NCBI RefSeq assembly: GCF_003710105.1
Contig: NZ_CP033325.1
Span: 1,426,001-1,490,000, forward strand
Length of the DNA: 64,000 nucleotides
Direction of reading: 5' to 3'
DNA from: Georgenia faecalis
GTDB lineage: Bacteria; Actinomycetota; Actinomycetes; Actinomycetales; Actinomycetaceae
Shown: positions 18,000 through 27,640 of the stretch, piece by piece
Position numbering within the stretch: the stretch's first letter is position 1
Layout of the letters: each line of letters starts with the position of its first letter
Position numbers and translations under genes: made by a program
The notes under the pieces: generated by a model
The model's input: only the letters and a program-made list of their open reading frames with translations
Database searches by the model: none
What the model was told of the DNA's origin: nothing

Positions 18000-18583
18000 G
18001 GGACCGGGATGTCCGTGTACTCGGGGAGGGAGTCGCGCAGCCGCAGGTCGAAGGTGTCGATGTCGTCCTCGGGGGCCGCGTAGACGCCCCACCACACCAC
18101 CGACTCGCCGTTGACGGCCTCGAGCTGCGAGCTTTGCGCCGTCCAGTCGATGCCCGTGTCGCTGATGGGGGAGTACTCCTTGAGGTTCTCCCGGTCCACG
18201 AGTACCGGACGGAACTTGAAGAGGTTGTCCGGGTACATGTCGAACACGGCGACGGGCTCGTTGTCACCGACCGAGGCGAAGTTCGGGGTGAAGACGAGGC
18301 GCAGGGTCATGACGTCGCCCTCCACCTCGAGGGGCAGGACGCCGACCGTCACCTCGTCCTCGGTGCCGGGCAGGGTGTAGGTGACCTCGTCGACGATGTC
18401 GTCCGTGGCGGCGTCGCCGGTGGCGGTGTCGTCGGGCTTGGGGGTGTCGGTCGCCCCCTCGCTCGCCGTCTCCGCGGGGCTGGTCTGCCCCGTCGTCGGA
18501 GCCTCGTCGGGGGTGTCGTCCGCGCTGCATCCGGCCAGCGCGAGGGCGAGCACAGCGGCGCTCACCGGGAGTCTCCATCGCAT
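17996..18583 (-). CDS. Predicted lipoprotein, function unknown
   Basis: This 195-aa lipoprotein has signal [19 protein letters not shown] with the lipobox LAGC (Cys19), then a Thr/Glu/Asp-rich linker and a beta-rich domain ([30 protein letters not shown] in two parts; [41 protein letters not shown]). The pair of such a lipoprotein with an OmpA-domain protein recurs in actinobacteria, so the two probably act together at the cell wall. A TAACTT -10-like box lies at 18619-18624 and GAGGGAAAGGG precedes ATG 18583. An upstream start at 18631 is less likely because it precedes the signal peptide. Confidence 0.75.
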   Translation of the reverse strand: MRWRLPVSAAVLALALAGCSADDTPDEAPTTGQTSPAETASEGATDTPKPDDTATGDAATDDIVDEVTYTLPGTEDEVTVGVLPLEVEGDVMTLRLVFTPNFASVGDNEPVAVFDMYPDNLFKFRPVLVDRENLKEYSPISDTGIDWTAQSSQLEAVNGESVVWWGVYAAPEDDIDTFDLRLRDSLPEYTDIPVP

Positions 18584-18804
18584 CGGTGTTGCGGCCCTTT
18601 CCCTCGTTGGTCGCGCACAAGTTAGCAGCACGCGTCGCCGTAGGGGTGCTGATGATCACATTCTGCGGAGGTAGCCGGGCGTCGGCCGACGATTGCGGCC
18701 AGAGCCGACCCTCGCCGATGCATCGCCTCGAGCCACGCGTCGCCTGCCACCACCCCGCTCCAGCAGCGACAGGACACCGAGGAAGGAGCGCCTACCCTGG
18801 CGGG

Positions 18805-20802
18805 GTGGCTGACACGTGGACCGGGCCGGTGCCCGCCTGGGACGAACCGCCGCCCGACGACCTCGGCGCGTGGGGCGATCCGCCGCCGGAGGACCTGAGC
18901 CCGTGGGATCTCCACGACCCCGAGGTCGTGGCGGCCTTCGCCACCGACGAGGGCGCCGCCGCACCGTTGGCGGCCGTGCAGGCGGCGCGCGCCTCCGCGG
19001 GCTCGCCGCTCGACGCCCTCACGAGCGTGTGGGGCTACGACGCCTTCCGGGGTGAGCAGGCCGAGATCATCGAGACCGTCGCCCGTGGCGACGACGCGCT
19101 CGTCCTCATGCCCACCGGCGGCGGCAAGAGCCTGTGCTACCAGATACCCGCGCTGGTCCGTGAGGGCACCGGCATCGTCGTGAGCCCGCTCATCGCCCTC
19201 ATGCACGACCAGGTCGACGCCCTCGAGCAGCTCGGTGTGCGCGCCGCGTTCCTCAACTCGACCCAGCAGCTCGACGAGCGCCGCGACGTCGAGCGCCGGC
19301 TCCTCGCCGGGGAGCTCGACCTCCTCTACCTCGCCCCGGAGCGGCTCCCGGCCGCCGCGGACCTCCTCGACCGCGCCCGCATCGCGCTCTTCGCCATCGA
19401 CGAGGCGCACTGCGTCGCCCAGTGGGGCCACGACTTCCGCCCCGACTACCTGCGGCTGTCGATGCTGCACGAGCGCTGGCCCGACGTCCCGCGCGTCGCC
19501 CTCACAGCGACCGCCACGGCGGAGACCCGCGAGGAGATCGTCCGCAACCTGGGGCTCGGCGACGCCCGCGTCTTCGTCTCGAGCTTCGACCGGCCCAACA
19601 TCCAGTACCGGATCGCGCCCAAGCAGGACGCGAAGAACCAGCTCCTGCAGATCATCGAGGCGGAGCACCCCGGCGAGGCCGGCATCGTCTACTGCCTCAG
19701 CCGCGCGTCCGTCGAGAAGACCGCCGACTGGCTCGCCGGCAAGGGCATCACCGCGCTGCCGTACCACGCGGGCCTGCCGGCGCAGACGCGCTCGCGCAAC
19801 CAGGCGCGGTTCCTGCGCGAGGACGGCATCGTCATGGTCGCCACCATCGCGTTCGGGATGGGCATCGACAAGCCTGACGTCAGGTTCGTCGCCCACCTCG
19901 ACCTCCCGAAGAGCGTGGAGGGCTACTACCAGGAGACCGGTCGCGCCGGCCGCGACGGGCTGCCGTCGACGGCGTGGCTCGCCTACGGCCTGCAGGACGT
20001 CGTGCAGCAGCGCCGCATGATCGCCGACGGCGAGGGGGACGCCCAGCGCAAGCGCGCCCAGTCCCTCCACCTCGACGCGATGCTCGCGCTGTGCGAGACG
20101 GTCCAGTGCCGCCGCCAGCAGCTCCTCGGCTACTTCGGCGAGCCGAGCGGCCCGTGCGGCAACTGCGACACCTGCCTCAACCCCCCGGAGGCCTTCGACG
20201 GCACAGTTCCGGCGCAGAAGCTCATGTCGACGATCCTGCGGCTCAAGCGGGAGCGCGGCCAGCAGTTCGGCGCCGGCCACCTCGTCGACATCCTCCTCGG
20301 CCGCGAGACCGAGCGGACCCTGCGCTCCCGGCACTCCGAGCTCAGCACGTTCGGCATCGGCACCGAGCTTGGTGACCAGGAATGGCGGGGCGTCATCCGA
20401 CAGCTGCTCGCCCAGGGGCTCCTCGAGGTGCAGGGGGGGTACGGCGTCCTCGCCCTCACCGACGCCGCCGGAGCCGTCCTCCGCGGCGAGCAGGAGGTCC
20501 GGCTGCGCCGCGAGCCCGAGCGGGTCCGCGCCGCCCGCAAGCCGCGCGGCGCCAAGGCCGCCCCGGCCGACCTCGACGAGCCGCAGCAGGACCTGTTCCA
20601 GCGGCTGCGCGCCTGGCGCGCCGGCGTCGCCAAGGAGCAGGGCGTGCCCGCCTACGTCGTGTTCAACGACGCCACCCTCGCCGCCATCGCGCAGGCGCGG
20701 CCCGGCTCGACGACGGAGCTGCGGGCGATCTCCGGCGTCGGCAACGCGAAGCTCGAGCGCTACGGCGCGGCCGTACTCGAGGTGGTCGGCGCGGGGGACT
20801 GA
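18805..20802 (+). CDS. recQ: ATP-dependent DNA helicase RecQ
   Basis: This 665-aa superfamily-2 helicase acts in recombination and replication-fork repair. It has Walker A MPTGGGKS (Lys108), DEAH (199-202), [16 protein letters not shown] (motif VI), the RecQ-Ct zinc motif ([20 protein letters not shown]) and a C-terminal HRDC domain ([13 protein letters not shown]...[16 protein letters not shown]). An unusual acidic Pro-rich N-terminal extension of about 85 residues has the repeated phrase [10 protein letters not shown] / [13 protein letters not shown] 18805 is chosen because TACCCT (18793-18798) lies 6 nt upstream, the spacing of a leaderless transcript. Divergent from the lipoprotein gene. 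Confidence 0.93.
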   Translation: MADTWTGPVPAWDEPPPDDLGAWGDPPPEDLSPWDLHDPEVVAAFATDEGAAAPLAAVQAARASAGSPLDALTSVWGYDAFRGEQAEIIETVARGDDALVLMPTGGGKSLCYQIPALVREGTGIVVSPLIALMHDQVDALEQLGVRAAFLNSTQQLDERRDVERRLLAGELDLLYLAPERLPAAADLLDRARIALFAIDEAHCVAQWGHDFRPDYLRLSMLHERWPDVPRVALTATATAETREEIVRNLGLGDARVFVSSFDRPNIQYRIAPKQDAKNQLLQIIEAEHPGEAGIVYCLSRASVEKTADWLAGKGITALPYHAGLPAQTRSRNQARFLREDGIVMVATIAFGMGIDKPDVRFVAHLDLPKSVEGYYQETGRAGRDGLPSTAWLAYGLQDVVQQRRMIADGEGDAQRKRAQSLHLDAMLALCETVQCRRQQLLGYFGEPSGPCGNCDTCLNPPEAFDGTVPAQKLMSTILRLKRERGQQFGAGHLVDILLGRETERTLRSRHSELSTFGIGTELGDQEWRGVIRQLLAQGLLEVQGGYGVLALTDAAGAVLRGEQEVRLRREPERVRAARKPRGAKAAPADLDEPQQDLFQRLRAWRAGVAKEQGVPAYVVFNDATLAAIAQARPGSTTELRAISGVGNAKLERYGAAVLEVVGAGD

Positions 20803-21098
20803 GCGGGTCGGCTTTCGGCCTGGCTGGCGTGAGCCAGGCGCTCCGGAGGACGCCAGGACGGCATCGACGCTCCCTGCAGTTCCCCCGAGCCCGGGAGCTG
20901 ACACGTTCGCTCAGAAGATCATCTCTAGCATTCAGAGCCAGGCCCGGCTCGTCGCGGAGTACACCGGTGCGCCGCCGCGCGGGCACACCCGCCTCACGCA
21001 CGGGGAGTCCCGCCACAGCCTCGCGGGACGGCCGCCCCGGCGTCCCGCGGCGACGGCGTGGCGCGTTAGCGGCGCGCCGCGCTTCTAATGCATCAAGA
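20803..21098. other. Spacer between recQ and the integrated element
   Basis: No gene is supported here. The sequence is GC-rich and ends at the left copy of the tRNA-Leu core. Once displaced from the tRNA the flanking bases would be free to drift, which may be why the two bases outside the core do not match the intact tRNA end. Confidence 0.5.
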
Positions 21099-21113
21099 CC
21101 CCGAGTGGGATTC
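21099..21113 (+). repeat. attL core (copy of tRNA-Leu 3' segment)
   Basis: CCCCGAGTGGGATTC is identical to 52760-52774, which lies within the T-arm and acceptor of the minus-strand tRNA-Leu gene. The match stops at once on both sides (A before and T after here, G before and G after at the right copy). Confidence 0.82.
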
Positions 21114-21236
21114 TAAGCGATATAGCGGGTATGAACGGCGTGTCGCACAATGTCATGGATTGTCTCTCTGACCTGGGCAGACACCCCGTTTTCGGCGCTC
21201 TGATGATCCCCGAGTTACGTGCCATGTATCGTTCGC

Positions 21237-21267
21237 TGCGACACGTGTGCGACACGTATGCGACACG
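21237..21267 (+). repeat. Three TGCGACACG iterons, candidate integrase arm sites
   Basis: TGCGACACG occurs three times at 11-bp intervals (21237-21245, 21248-21256, 21259-21267), separated by TG and TA. Two copies in the same orientation and spacing lie at 52711-52730 near the other end, within an identical 24-bp segment. Such iterons near attP are typical arm-type binding sites of tyrosine integrases or excisionase sites. Confidence 0.65.
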
Positions 21268-22400
21268 GCGGGGACCGAGATGGCGGGCAAGCGGGCGGGT
21301 TTGGACAGGTCACCAAGCTGCCCTCGGGTCGGTACCGGGCCCGCTACCAGGTGCCGGACGCCTTCCCCCGGCAGTACGTCAACGGGCCGACGACGTTCGC
21401 GCGCAAGGTCGACGCCCAGGACTGGCTCGCGGCTCAACGCACGCTGATCGTCCAAGGTCTTCTCCGGCCGGCGACCGTCGCATCCCGGGTGACTCTCGCC
21501 GAGTACGCCGAGCGCTGGCTCGTCAGCAGGCGCAACTCCAAGGGCGAACCGCTGCGCCCCACGACCGCGCACGTCTACCGCCACTACCTCGACCGGCGCA
21601 TCCTCCCGGCGCTCGGGCCAAGACCGATGCCGCAGATCACGCGGGAGGTGGTCGAACGGTGGTTCGCCGGCCTCCTGCCAGATCGCCCCACGCTCCGTGA
21701 ACGCACGTACGCGCTCCTGAAGACGATGTTCAACAGCGCCGTCGACGACGGCTTGGTCCCGACAAATCCGTGCAGGATCCGAGGAGGCAGCGGCAGTCGG
21801 GCTGTCGTCCAGCCGGTCGTCCTCAACCCGGCCGAGGTCCGCGCCCTTGCCGAGGAGATGCCGGACCACCTGCGGTTGAGCATCTACCTCGGCGCCTGGT
21901 GCCAGCTCCGCTCCGGCGAGCTCCTCGAGCTGAGACGCGGCGACATCGACGATAGATCGGTCCGGATCAGCCGGGGAGTGACGTGGGTCAACTCCCAGCC
22001 GATCGTCGGACCACCAAAGACGGATGCCGGCGTTCGTGCCGTGGCCATCCCTCCGCACATCCGACCCGCCATCGACGAGCACCTCGCTACCTATGCGAAC
22101 TCGGGCAGCCACGGGCTGCTCTTCCCCGCGCGCCCAGGAATCGACCGGCAGATCTACAGCCCCACCTTCGCCGACACGTTCAAGCGAGCTGCGCTACGCG
22201 CCGGGCTCCCCGGGTCGCTCCGGTCCCACCACCTGCGGCACACCGGCCTGACGATCCTGGCGCAGGCGGGCGCAACGCTGGCCGAACTCCAGGCTCGGGC
22301 CGGACACGCCACACCCGGAACCGCGATGCGCTACCAGCACGCTGTCGCTGCGCGTGACGAGCAGATGGCGGACGCGCTCTCAGCTCTTGCCGAGGCGTAG
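21258..22400 (+). CDS. Tyrosine-family site-specific integrase
   Basis: This phage/ICE-type integrase has an N-terminal AP2-like DNA-binding segment (VTKLPSGRYRARYQVPD), a SAM-like core-binding domain (TLAEYAERWLV...) and a C-terminal catalytic domain with Arg in LRSGELLELRRGD, Lys in PKTDAGVRAV, HHLRHTG, AGHATPGT and the nucleophile Tyr in MRYQHA. ATG 21258 is the in-frame start given here, but it has no ribosome-binding site. A GGGGA-preceded ATG at 21280 reads MAGKRAG in another frame and would be the natural family N-terminus, so one base may be missing near 21290-21300. Confidence 0.92.
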   Translation: MRHGGDRDGGQAGGFGQVTKLPSGRYRARYQVPDAFPRQYVNGPTTFARKVDAQDWLAAQRTLIVQGLLRPATVASRVTLAEYAERWLVSRRNSKGEPLRPTTAHVYRHYLDRRILPALGPRPMPQITREVVERWFAGLLPDRPTLRERTYALLKTMFNSAVDDGLVPTNPCRIRGGSGSRAVVQPVVLNPAEVRALAEEMPDHLRLSIYLGAWCQLRSGELLELRRGDIDDRSVRISRGVTWVNSQPIVGPPKTDAGVRAVAIPPHIRPAIDEHLATYANSGSHGLLFPARPGIDRQIYSPTFADTFKRAALRAGLPGSLRSHHLRHTGLTILAQAGATLAELQARAGHATPGTAMRYQHAVAARDEQMADALSALAEA

Positions 22401-22799
22401 TACGTCGTCCGGGGACCCGGTCTGGGTCCCCGGACCGTCGCAGTCGCGGGGAGCCAGTTCGACGTGTCCGCCCATCTGTCGAATGTCTGGTGCTGTACGC
22501 GGAGCTCGCGGCGTGCAGCAAATGCTTGGGATTGCGACGCCCGCAGACCTACGAATGCGGCGGGGGACACTGGTGTACTGGTAAGCAGCACGAGGACCGG
22601 ACCGCCAGCGGCCGGAGTTCGCTTGAGGAACGGCAAGCCATGTTGATCATTGGATCGTCAATCCAGGTGTTAGTCCTCTCCGGCGGCGCTGGGATCAGCC
22701 GGACTCAAAGAGCACAGCGGCCGAGTCGCCAACGGCTCCCGAGGGAACGTGAGGCGCAGTAGGTTCGAGCCACTGCGCTGACGCGACCTTGGGGGGACC
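22401..22799. other. Intergenic region, no supported gene
   Basis: This 400-bp stretch follows the integrase. Short open frames occur but show no codon bias or recognisable motif. A G-rich ribosome-binding site (GGGGGGA) at its right end belongs to the next gene. Confidence 0.5.
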
Positions 22800-24386
22800 A
22801 TGCAAATCCTGTACGTCACCGATTTTGTCGTCACGCCCGCCGATGGAGTCAGTCTGCAGGCAGCGGTCGATGCCACCGTCGCGGTGTTGAGCAAGTGGGC
22901 CGGTGACTACGACGCGCCCATCAACGCTTCGGACCTGTTTGAGGGCGGGTACCGCGACCTGAAGGCGACGCACGGGGCGTTGAGGAAGTACGCCAAGTGG
23001 AGCCACCTGGAGTCGCCCACCGGCGACTGGGTGACCCGACTCGACGTCGTGACGATCGAGAATCACGGCAGCCAGTTCACCGCGCGCGTCACCATAGGGA
23101 TGCTCAGTGGGGTGCTGCGACTTCGCCTCGGTCTTGCCCGCGAGGTGGACGCCGCCGGGCTGAGCCCGGTCGCAGAGCCGGAGGTACGACAGCCACGGGT
23201 TCTCCTTGATCTAGTCGAGCACAGCGACCTCCGCGTCTCGAGCGACGGACAAGTGGTCGACGGACAGTATCTTCAGGCGCGCGGTATCGATAACGCCGCC
23301 CTTGTCGCGGAGGTCCTCCACGCACAGCATCGGTTGCCAGTCCTACTCGTCCACTCACGCACCAAGGAGGCGCACCAGGCGATTCGAAGAGCGGCGTCTG
23401 GCTCGATCGGTCTGGTTCGCATCGTGACTGTGGACCTACCGACGGCCCGTCAGCTACTCGCGCTCGAACCGCGCGCGCGCGTGCCCTATGCGGGCGGGTT
23501 GCTGGTGTGGTCGGATCTGGCGGTACCCGCCACCGCGGTCGGCGAGGACATCGTCAACTCGCGCGACTACGACGCCCTGCGCAAAGCTGTCATCGAACAC
23601 ATCGCGCCGCTGTCCGTGCTGACTCGCGGCAGCGACGACGTCTATCGCACAGTCCGGGAGGCTGCGCGCGTGTCGCGTGCAGACCTGGCTGCGGCCCGCA
23701 CTGCCGCGGCTGTCGAGTCCGGTAACTACAGCGCGATCATCGAGGCACTGACTCACGAGCGCGACCAGTTGGGTTTGGACCTGAACGATGCCATGGATGC
23801 ATGGAGCGAGAGCGACGCGCGCGCCCGGGAGCTCGCGAGCGAGGCCGCTCGATGGAAGGCGACCGCAGAGCAGCTGAGAATCGCGCAGAAGTACGTCGGC
23901 GCTGCCGTCATCGATGAGGCGGAGGGGCCGACGTTCGAGAACGCCCCTGAGCTCTCAACCGGCGACCCTGACTCCCTGGCGTCCCTTGCAAGTCACCTAG
24001 AAAGGGCCGCGGAAGAAAGAATTGTGTTTACCGATACGGTGCGCTCCACATGGAAGAAAGCTGACCGGTATCCTACGCCGGAGGCAATGCGGGTGGCGAT
24101 GGTAAAACTCGCGCAGGTTGCTCGCGATCTCTACGATGGGCAAGATCGCACCATGGGACACACCGACAACTGGGTCCGGGAAAACTACGACCTCAAGGTG
24201 TCACTCCAAGACGATAAGATGCCTAAAGGGTTTCGTTCGTTTACGTTTGAGGGCGAAGCGCATGATCGAACGCCTCACGTAAAAGTGAATGACGGCGTTC
24301 CGCCGCACGAGTGCGGCCGGATCTACTTCGCGTTCGATCCGAAGAACGACCGCATGATCGTCGATCACGTTGGCTTGCACTACTAG
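22800..24386 (+). CDS. Hypothetical protein with central coiled-coil region
   Basis: This 528-aa protein is not recognised. The N-terminal half (1-260) looks globular alpha/beta (QILYVTDFVVTPADGVSLQ; LPVLLVHSRTKEAHQAIRRA). Residues about 300-365 are helical and charged (RADLAAARTAAAVESGN, HERDQLGLDLNDAMDAWSE) and probably coiled coil. The last 50 residues form a compact domain (FRSFTFEGEAHDRTPHVKVN; ECGRIYFAFD; VDHVGLHY) that looks conserved and separable. GC content falls in the 3' part. It stands alone between the integrase and the carbamoyltransferase cluster. An effector or defence role is possible from location only. Confidence 0.75.
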   Translation: MQILYVTDFVVTPADGVSLQAAVDATVAVLSKWAGDYDAPINASDLFEGGYRDLKATHGALRKYAKWSHLESPTGDWVTRLDVVTIENHGSQFTARVTIGMLSGVLRLRLGLAREVDAAGLSPVAEPEVRQPRVLLDLVEHSDLRVSSDGQVVDGQYLQARGIDNAALVAEVLHAQHRLPVLLVHSRTKEAHQAIRRAASGSIGLVRIVTVDLPTARQLLALEPRARVPYAGGLLVWSDLAVPATAVGEDIVNSRDYDALRKAVIEHIAPLSVLTRGSDDVYRTVREAARVSRADLAAARTAAAVESGNYSAIIEALTHERDQLGLDLNDAMDAWSESDARARELASEAARWKATAEQLRIAQKYVGAAVIDEAEGPTFENAPELSTGDPDSLASLASHLERAAEERIVFTDTVRSTWKKADRYPTPEAMRVAMVKLAQVARDLYDGQDRTMGHTDNWVRENYDLKVSLQDDKMPKGFRSFTFEGEAHDRTPHVKVNDGVPPHECGRIYFAFDPKNDRMIVDHVGLHY

Positions 24387-25110
24387 TCGGTACCTTCATG
24401 GGGACCGATGGCTGCGCTGGCTCGATTCCGGAAGCTGATCCGCTACGGAGGCAGTGCTTGGATCAGAGACTGCGCCCCCGGTGGCTCTCGGGCTCGATCC
24501 GTGTTGCTCACTCGCGCGGCTCATCTGGAGGCGTCGGCGGAAGTGCGACGACCCCATCAGTGGCATCGTCGCGGCCTCCCGGAATTGACGGCCCTGAGAT
24601 CCCGACGAAGTCGACGCTCGCCGATGCCTCCGAACAGGCTCGTACGACTCGCCGCTGGAGTACGCGTGGGGTACCACTTCAGACCCAGCGTTCCACGCCT
24701 CGCGCCTGGCGGCAGGGCCTCCGCTCGCCTGCATAGGCAACGTTCCGTCCGGACCGCTGGCGGCCACAGCGCGCCGAGCGGCGGGACGGGGCACGGCTGC
24801 GGGACTGGGTGCTCACCTCGACAGTCACTCGCCGCCGACTTACGCGTGTTGTCAGAGCGGCGCCCGCGCGCCGGTCTGCTCGCAGTGCCACGCGCAACTC
24901 TCATCAGATCGGGATTCACGCTGACAAGTGCAAGCAAAAGCACATGCTGGCTGCAGGCGAGTGCGATGCTATTGGCGACGTCAGCTCAGCTACTCGCGGT
25001 ATGGGCGTCGCCCGTGGCAGAACCAGGGGTCGCGGGGCAAGTGCGAATCGCAAGCTCGTCGACCTCAACCGAGATGGCCTTGCGCAACCGAGGACCGAAG
25101 GATCGCGTGA
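24387..25110. other. 724-bp intergenic region without a supported gene
   Basis: Open frames cover this stretch, the longest 252 codons from 24408, but their translations are Arg/Ser/Pro-rich with no domain, typical of shadow frames in GC-rich DNA. GAAGGA near 25097-25102 serves the downstream carbamoyltransferase. Confidence 0.55.
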
Positions 25111-26712
25111 ATGGACATCTTGTCGGTCAACCCAGGTCACGACGGTGCCATCGCTCACTTGAGTGAGGGTCGTCTCGTCTCATCCGTCGAGGCGGAGAAG
25201 GATTCGAACTACCGATACACCCCGATTGGCAGCCAGGACCTGCTGGCAGCGTTCGGCCGGCTCGACCGCGTGCCCGACGTGGTATGCACCGGCGGTTGGT
25301 GGCCGCGCGAGGCACGTCCGACGGGACCGCCGGTTCACGTCGGATACCGCGGCATCGACTCGGACACCATCACGGTAGAGCGCCGACGTTTGCTCGGGCA
25401 TACAGTCCCGTTCTTTTCGTCCTCGCACGAGCGATCGCACCTGCTGTGTGGGTTTGGCATGTCGCCATTTCCACAAGGCTCGTCCTGTTACGTGTTGGTC
25501 TGGGAAGGAGCAATTGGCGCATTCTACGAGATTGACCAAGATGTGAGAATTACGCGAATTGCGGACGTAATGAACCAGCCCGGAAATCGGTACGCATCGA
25601 TCTATGGTTTAGCAGATCCGACATTCCCCAAGAATGCGCCTTTCTCCCGGTTCTCGGACGCGGGAAAGCTGATGGCGCTCGCCTCGTTCTCGCACCGGTC
25701 CGCCGCCACGTCCGAGGAGGAGGAGTTAATGAATTTTCTCCTTCGCTCCGAGGATCTGCGGCTCGACATGTATGACGAGCTTGAGTCGTCGGTGTATCAC
25801 AACGTGGGCGTCGACGATGTTGAGTTCCGAAATTTTGCGGGCATCTATAGTGATAGGATTTTCGACGTTTTCTATGAGTTCGCGAAGGCGAACCTTCGTG
25901 AGGGCGTGCCCCTGGTGATCGCAGGCGGCTGTGGTTTGAACTGCGATTGGAATACCAGGTGGCGGGACACGGGTTACTTCTCGGACGTCTTTGTGCCCCC
26001 CGTCGCCAACGACTCTGGGTCGGCGATCGGGACCGCGATCGATGCTCAGCTCTACTTCACCGGTGATGCGAAGATCGAGTGGGACGTGTACTCGGGCATG
26101 GCGTTCGTGGCTGACTCTGCATTCGTGTCGGAGCGCTATGACATCCGTGCCGCCACCTGCGCCGACGTCGCTGCCATGCTGAACAGTGGACTGGTCCTCG
26201 GCTGGGTTAGTGGGAGGTACGAGATCGGGCCACGAGCTTTGGGAAATCGATCTATCCTTGCCGCACCCTTCGATGATGCAACGAGGGTTCGTCTGAACCA
26301 CATCAAGCAGCGCGAACAGTTTCGACCGATTGCGCCCGTCTGCCTTGAAGAGGATGCGGCACGGTGGTTTGGCTGCGATCGCGCAAGCCCGTATATGCTT
26401 TATACCTATCGAGCCCGCACCGAAGCCTTGGCAGCGGTGACACACGTCAACGGAACCGCTCGCATCCAGACAGTGACCTCAAGCACGAACACCGCTCTCC
26501 ACGACCTGCTCGTTGCCTTCAAACAGCTCACCGGATACGGGGTCCTCTGCAACACATCGCTGAACTTCAACGGGAAGGGATTCATTAACAACTTGACCGA
26601 TCTCGACAACTACACCTGGGATCACGGACTAGACGGCTTCGTGGTTGATGGTCGGGCTTACCTCTGTAGAGATTCAGAGCGTCGTTCGATATTCCAAACG
26701 GAGCGAGGTTGA
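25111..26712 (+). CDS. Carbamoyltransferase of the NodU/CmcH/TobZ family
   Basis: This 533-aa enzyme would transfer carbamoyl from carbamoyl phosphate (via a carbamoyl-adenylate) to a hydroxyl of a sugar or other acceptor. The N-terminal Kae1-like domain starts MDILSVNPGHDGAIAHL and contains SSSHERSHLL, VLVWEGAIGAFYE and AGGCGLNCDWN. The C-terminal YrdC-like domain has the hallmark YEIGPRALGNRSILAAP (Glu371), KQREQFRPIAP, HVNGTARIQTV and CNTSLNFNGKGF. Codon use is AT-richer than the chromosome, indicating transfer. Two glycosyltransferase-type genes follow on the same strand, so the acceptor is probably a glycan. Confidence 0.9.
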   Translation: MDILSVNPGHDGAIAHLSEGRLVSSVEAEKDSNYRYTPIGSQDLLAAFGRLDRVPDVVCTGGWWPREARPTGPPVHVGYRGIDSDTITVERRRLLGHTVPFFSSSHERSHLLCGFGMSPFPQGSSCYVLVWEGAIGAFYEIDQDVRITRIADVMNQPGNRYASIYGLADPTFPKNAPFSRFSDAGKLMALASFSHRSAATSEEEELMNFLLRSEDLRLDMYDELESSVYHNVGVDDVEFRNFAGIYSDRIFDVFYEFAKANLREGVPLVIAGGCGLNCDWNTRWRDTGYFSDVFVPPVANDSGSAIGTAIDAQLYFTGDAKIEWDVYSGMAFVADSAFVSERYDIRAATCADVAAMLNSGLVLGWVSGRYEIGPRALGNRSILAAPFDDATRVRLNHIKQREQFRPIAPVCLEEDAARWFGCDRASPYMLYTYRARTEALAAVTHVNGTARIQTVTSSTNTALHDLLVAFKQLTGYGVLCNTSLNFNGKGFINNLTDLDNYTWDHGLDGFVVDGRAYLCRDSERRSIFQTERG

Positions 26713-26794
26713 GGAGTGTGGAGACGCGACCAAGAAGAGTTGGAGCATCAGAGGACCTTGCCGGCGCGTCCGGGCACCGACCGGCGGTGTGGCG

Positions 26795-27631
26795 ATGAGC
26801 GACGGCCCACCAGGCTTCGAGGAGGACGACCGTCTGCGTTCGGACTTCATCAGGAGACTGACGCTGGCGCAGCTTGAGCGTGACTACGACTCGCCGGGGC
26901 CAGCAGATGGAGTAGGCGCAGAACCTATCCCGAGGACGCTCGTGCGGTACTGGAACGATCCGGACGACGTCCCCGCAGACGTACGCAGGTGCCTGCGTAG
27001 TTGGGAGGTGCTCCGCGACGAGGGGCTCTCGATCGAGATGTTTGGTGACGCCTCAGCGAGGAAGTACATAGCGAAACGGTATGGTCGCAGAGAGATTGCA
27101 GCGTTCGACCGGTGCCGTCATCCCGCGATGCGTAGTGACTATCTCCGGCTGTGCTACGTGCTCGCTGAGGGAGGGCTCTACGTCGATGCGGATGACGTGC
27201 TGGTAGGCGAAGGGTGGCGAGAGGTCTTCCGCGACCACACGCTGAAGGTCCAGCCGCTGTGCTACGACATCAGCATCGGTGGCATGGTGTCGGCGGAGCA
27301 GCTTAGAAGACCTGATCTTTCTACTGAGGGGCGGATTTTTTATGTGAACAACAACCCGATAGCCGCGCCGGCCGCCCACCCAGTGCTGCGGCGAGCGCTC
27401 TCGCGTGCGACAGACAGGCTTCTAGGCGAGGATCCAGCTCCCGAAATCCAATCAACTACCGGACCTGGAAACCTGACGGCGTCGCTGGCTGCTCATGCTA
27501 ACGAGAGGCAGAACGCGGGGGCCCAGCCGGACTTTTCGCTGCTCCTCACCTGGGACGCGACGGCAGAGCCTTGCTGGGACTTGGCCTACCGTGCAGACGC
27601 TCGGAATTGGCGCAACATGGATGCCTGGTAG
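26795..27631 (+). CDS. DXD-containing glycosyltransferase (Gly_transf_sug type)
   Basis: This 278-aa protein matches the GT32/capsular sugar-transferase style: IPRTLVRYWNDPDDVPADVRRCLRSW, then FDRCRHPAMRSDYLRLCYVLAEGGLYVDADD, where DADD is the nucleotide-sugar metal site preceded by the conserved A-x-SDxLR-x-x-L segment. The C-terminal part (YVNNNPIAAPAAHPVLRRAL; STTGPGNLT) fits the family. ATG 26795 is chosen because it starts the compact homologous region; upstream in-frame starts reach back into the carbamoyltransferase gene. It is 82 bp after that gene and 9 bp before the fusion protein gene, so the three form one operon. Confidence 0.82.
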   Translation: MSDGPPGFEEDDRLRSDFIRRLTLAQLERDYDSPGPADGVGAEPIPRTLVRYWNDPDDVPADVRRCLRSWEVLRDEGLSIEMFGDASARKYIAKRYGRREIAAFDRCRHPAMRSDYLRLCYVLAEGGLYVDADDVLVGEGWREVFRDHTLKVQPLCYDISIGGMVSAEQLRRPDLSTEGRIFYVNNNPIAAPAAHPVLRRALSRATDRLLGEDPAPEIQSTTGPGNLTASLAAHANERQNAGAQPDFSLLLTWDATAEPCWDLAYRADARNWRNMDAW

Positions 27632-27640
27632 AACGGCCAG

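Noticed and set aside
18622-20904. 760-codon minus-strand open frame opposite recQ
   Set aside because: Composition is that of an antisense shadow; recQ has all helicase motifs on the plus strand.
24408-25166. 252-codon open frame between the orphan gene and the carbamoyltransferase
   Set aside because: Ser/Arg/Pro-rich translation, no ribosome-binding site or motif, and it overlaps the carbamoyltransferase start.
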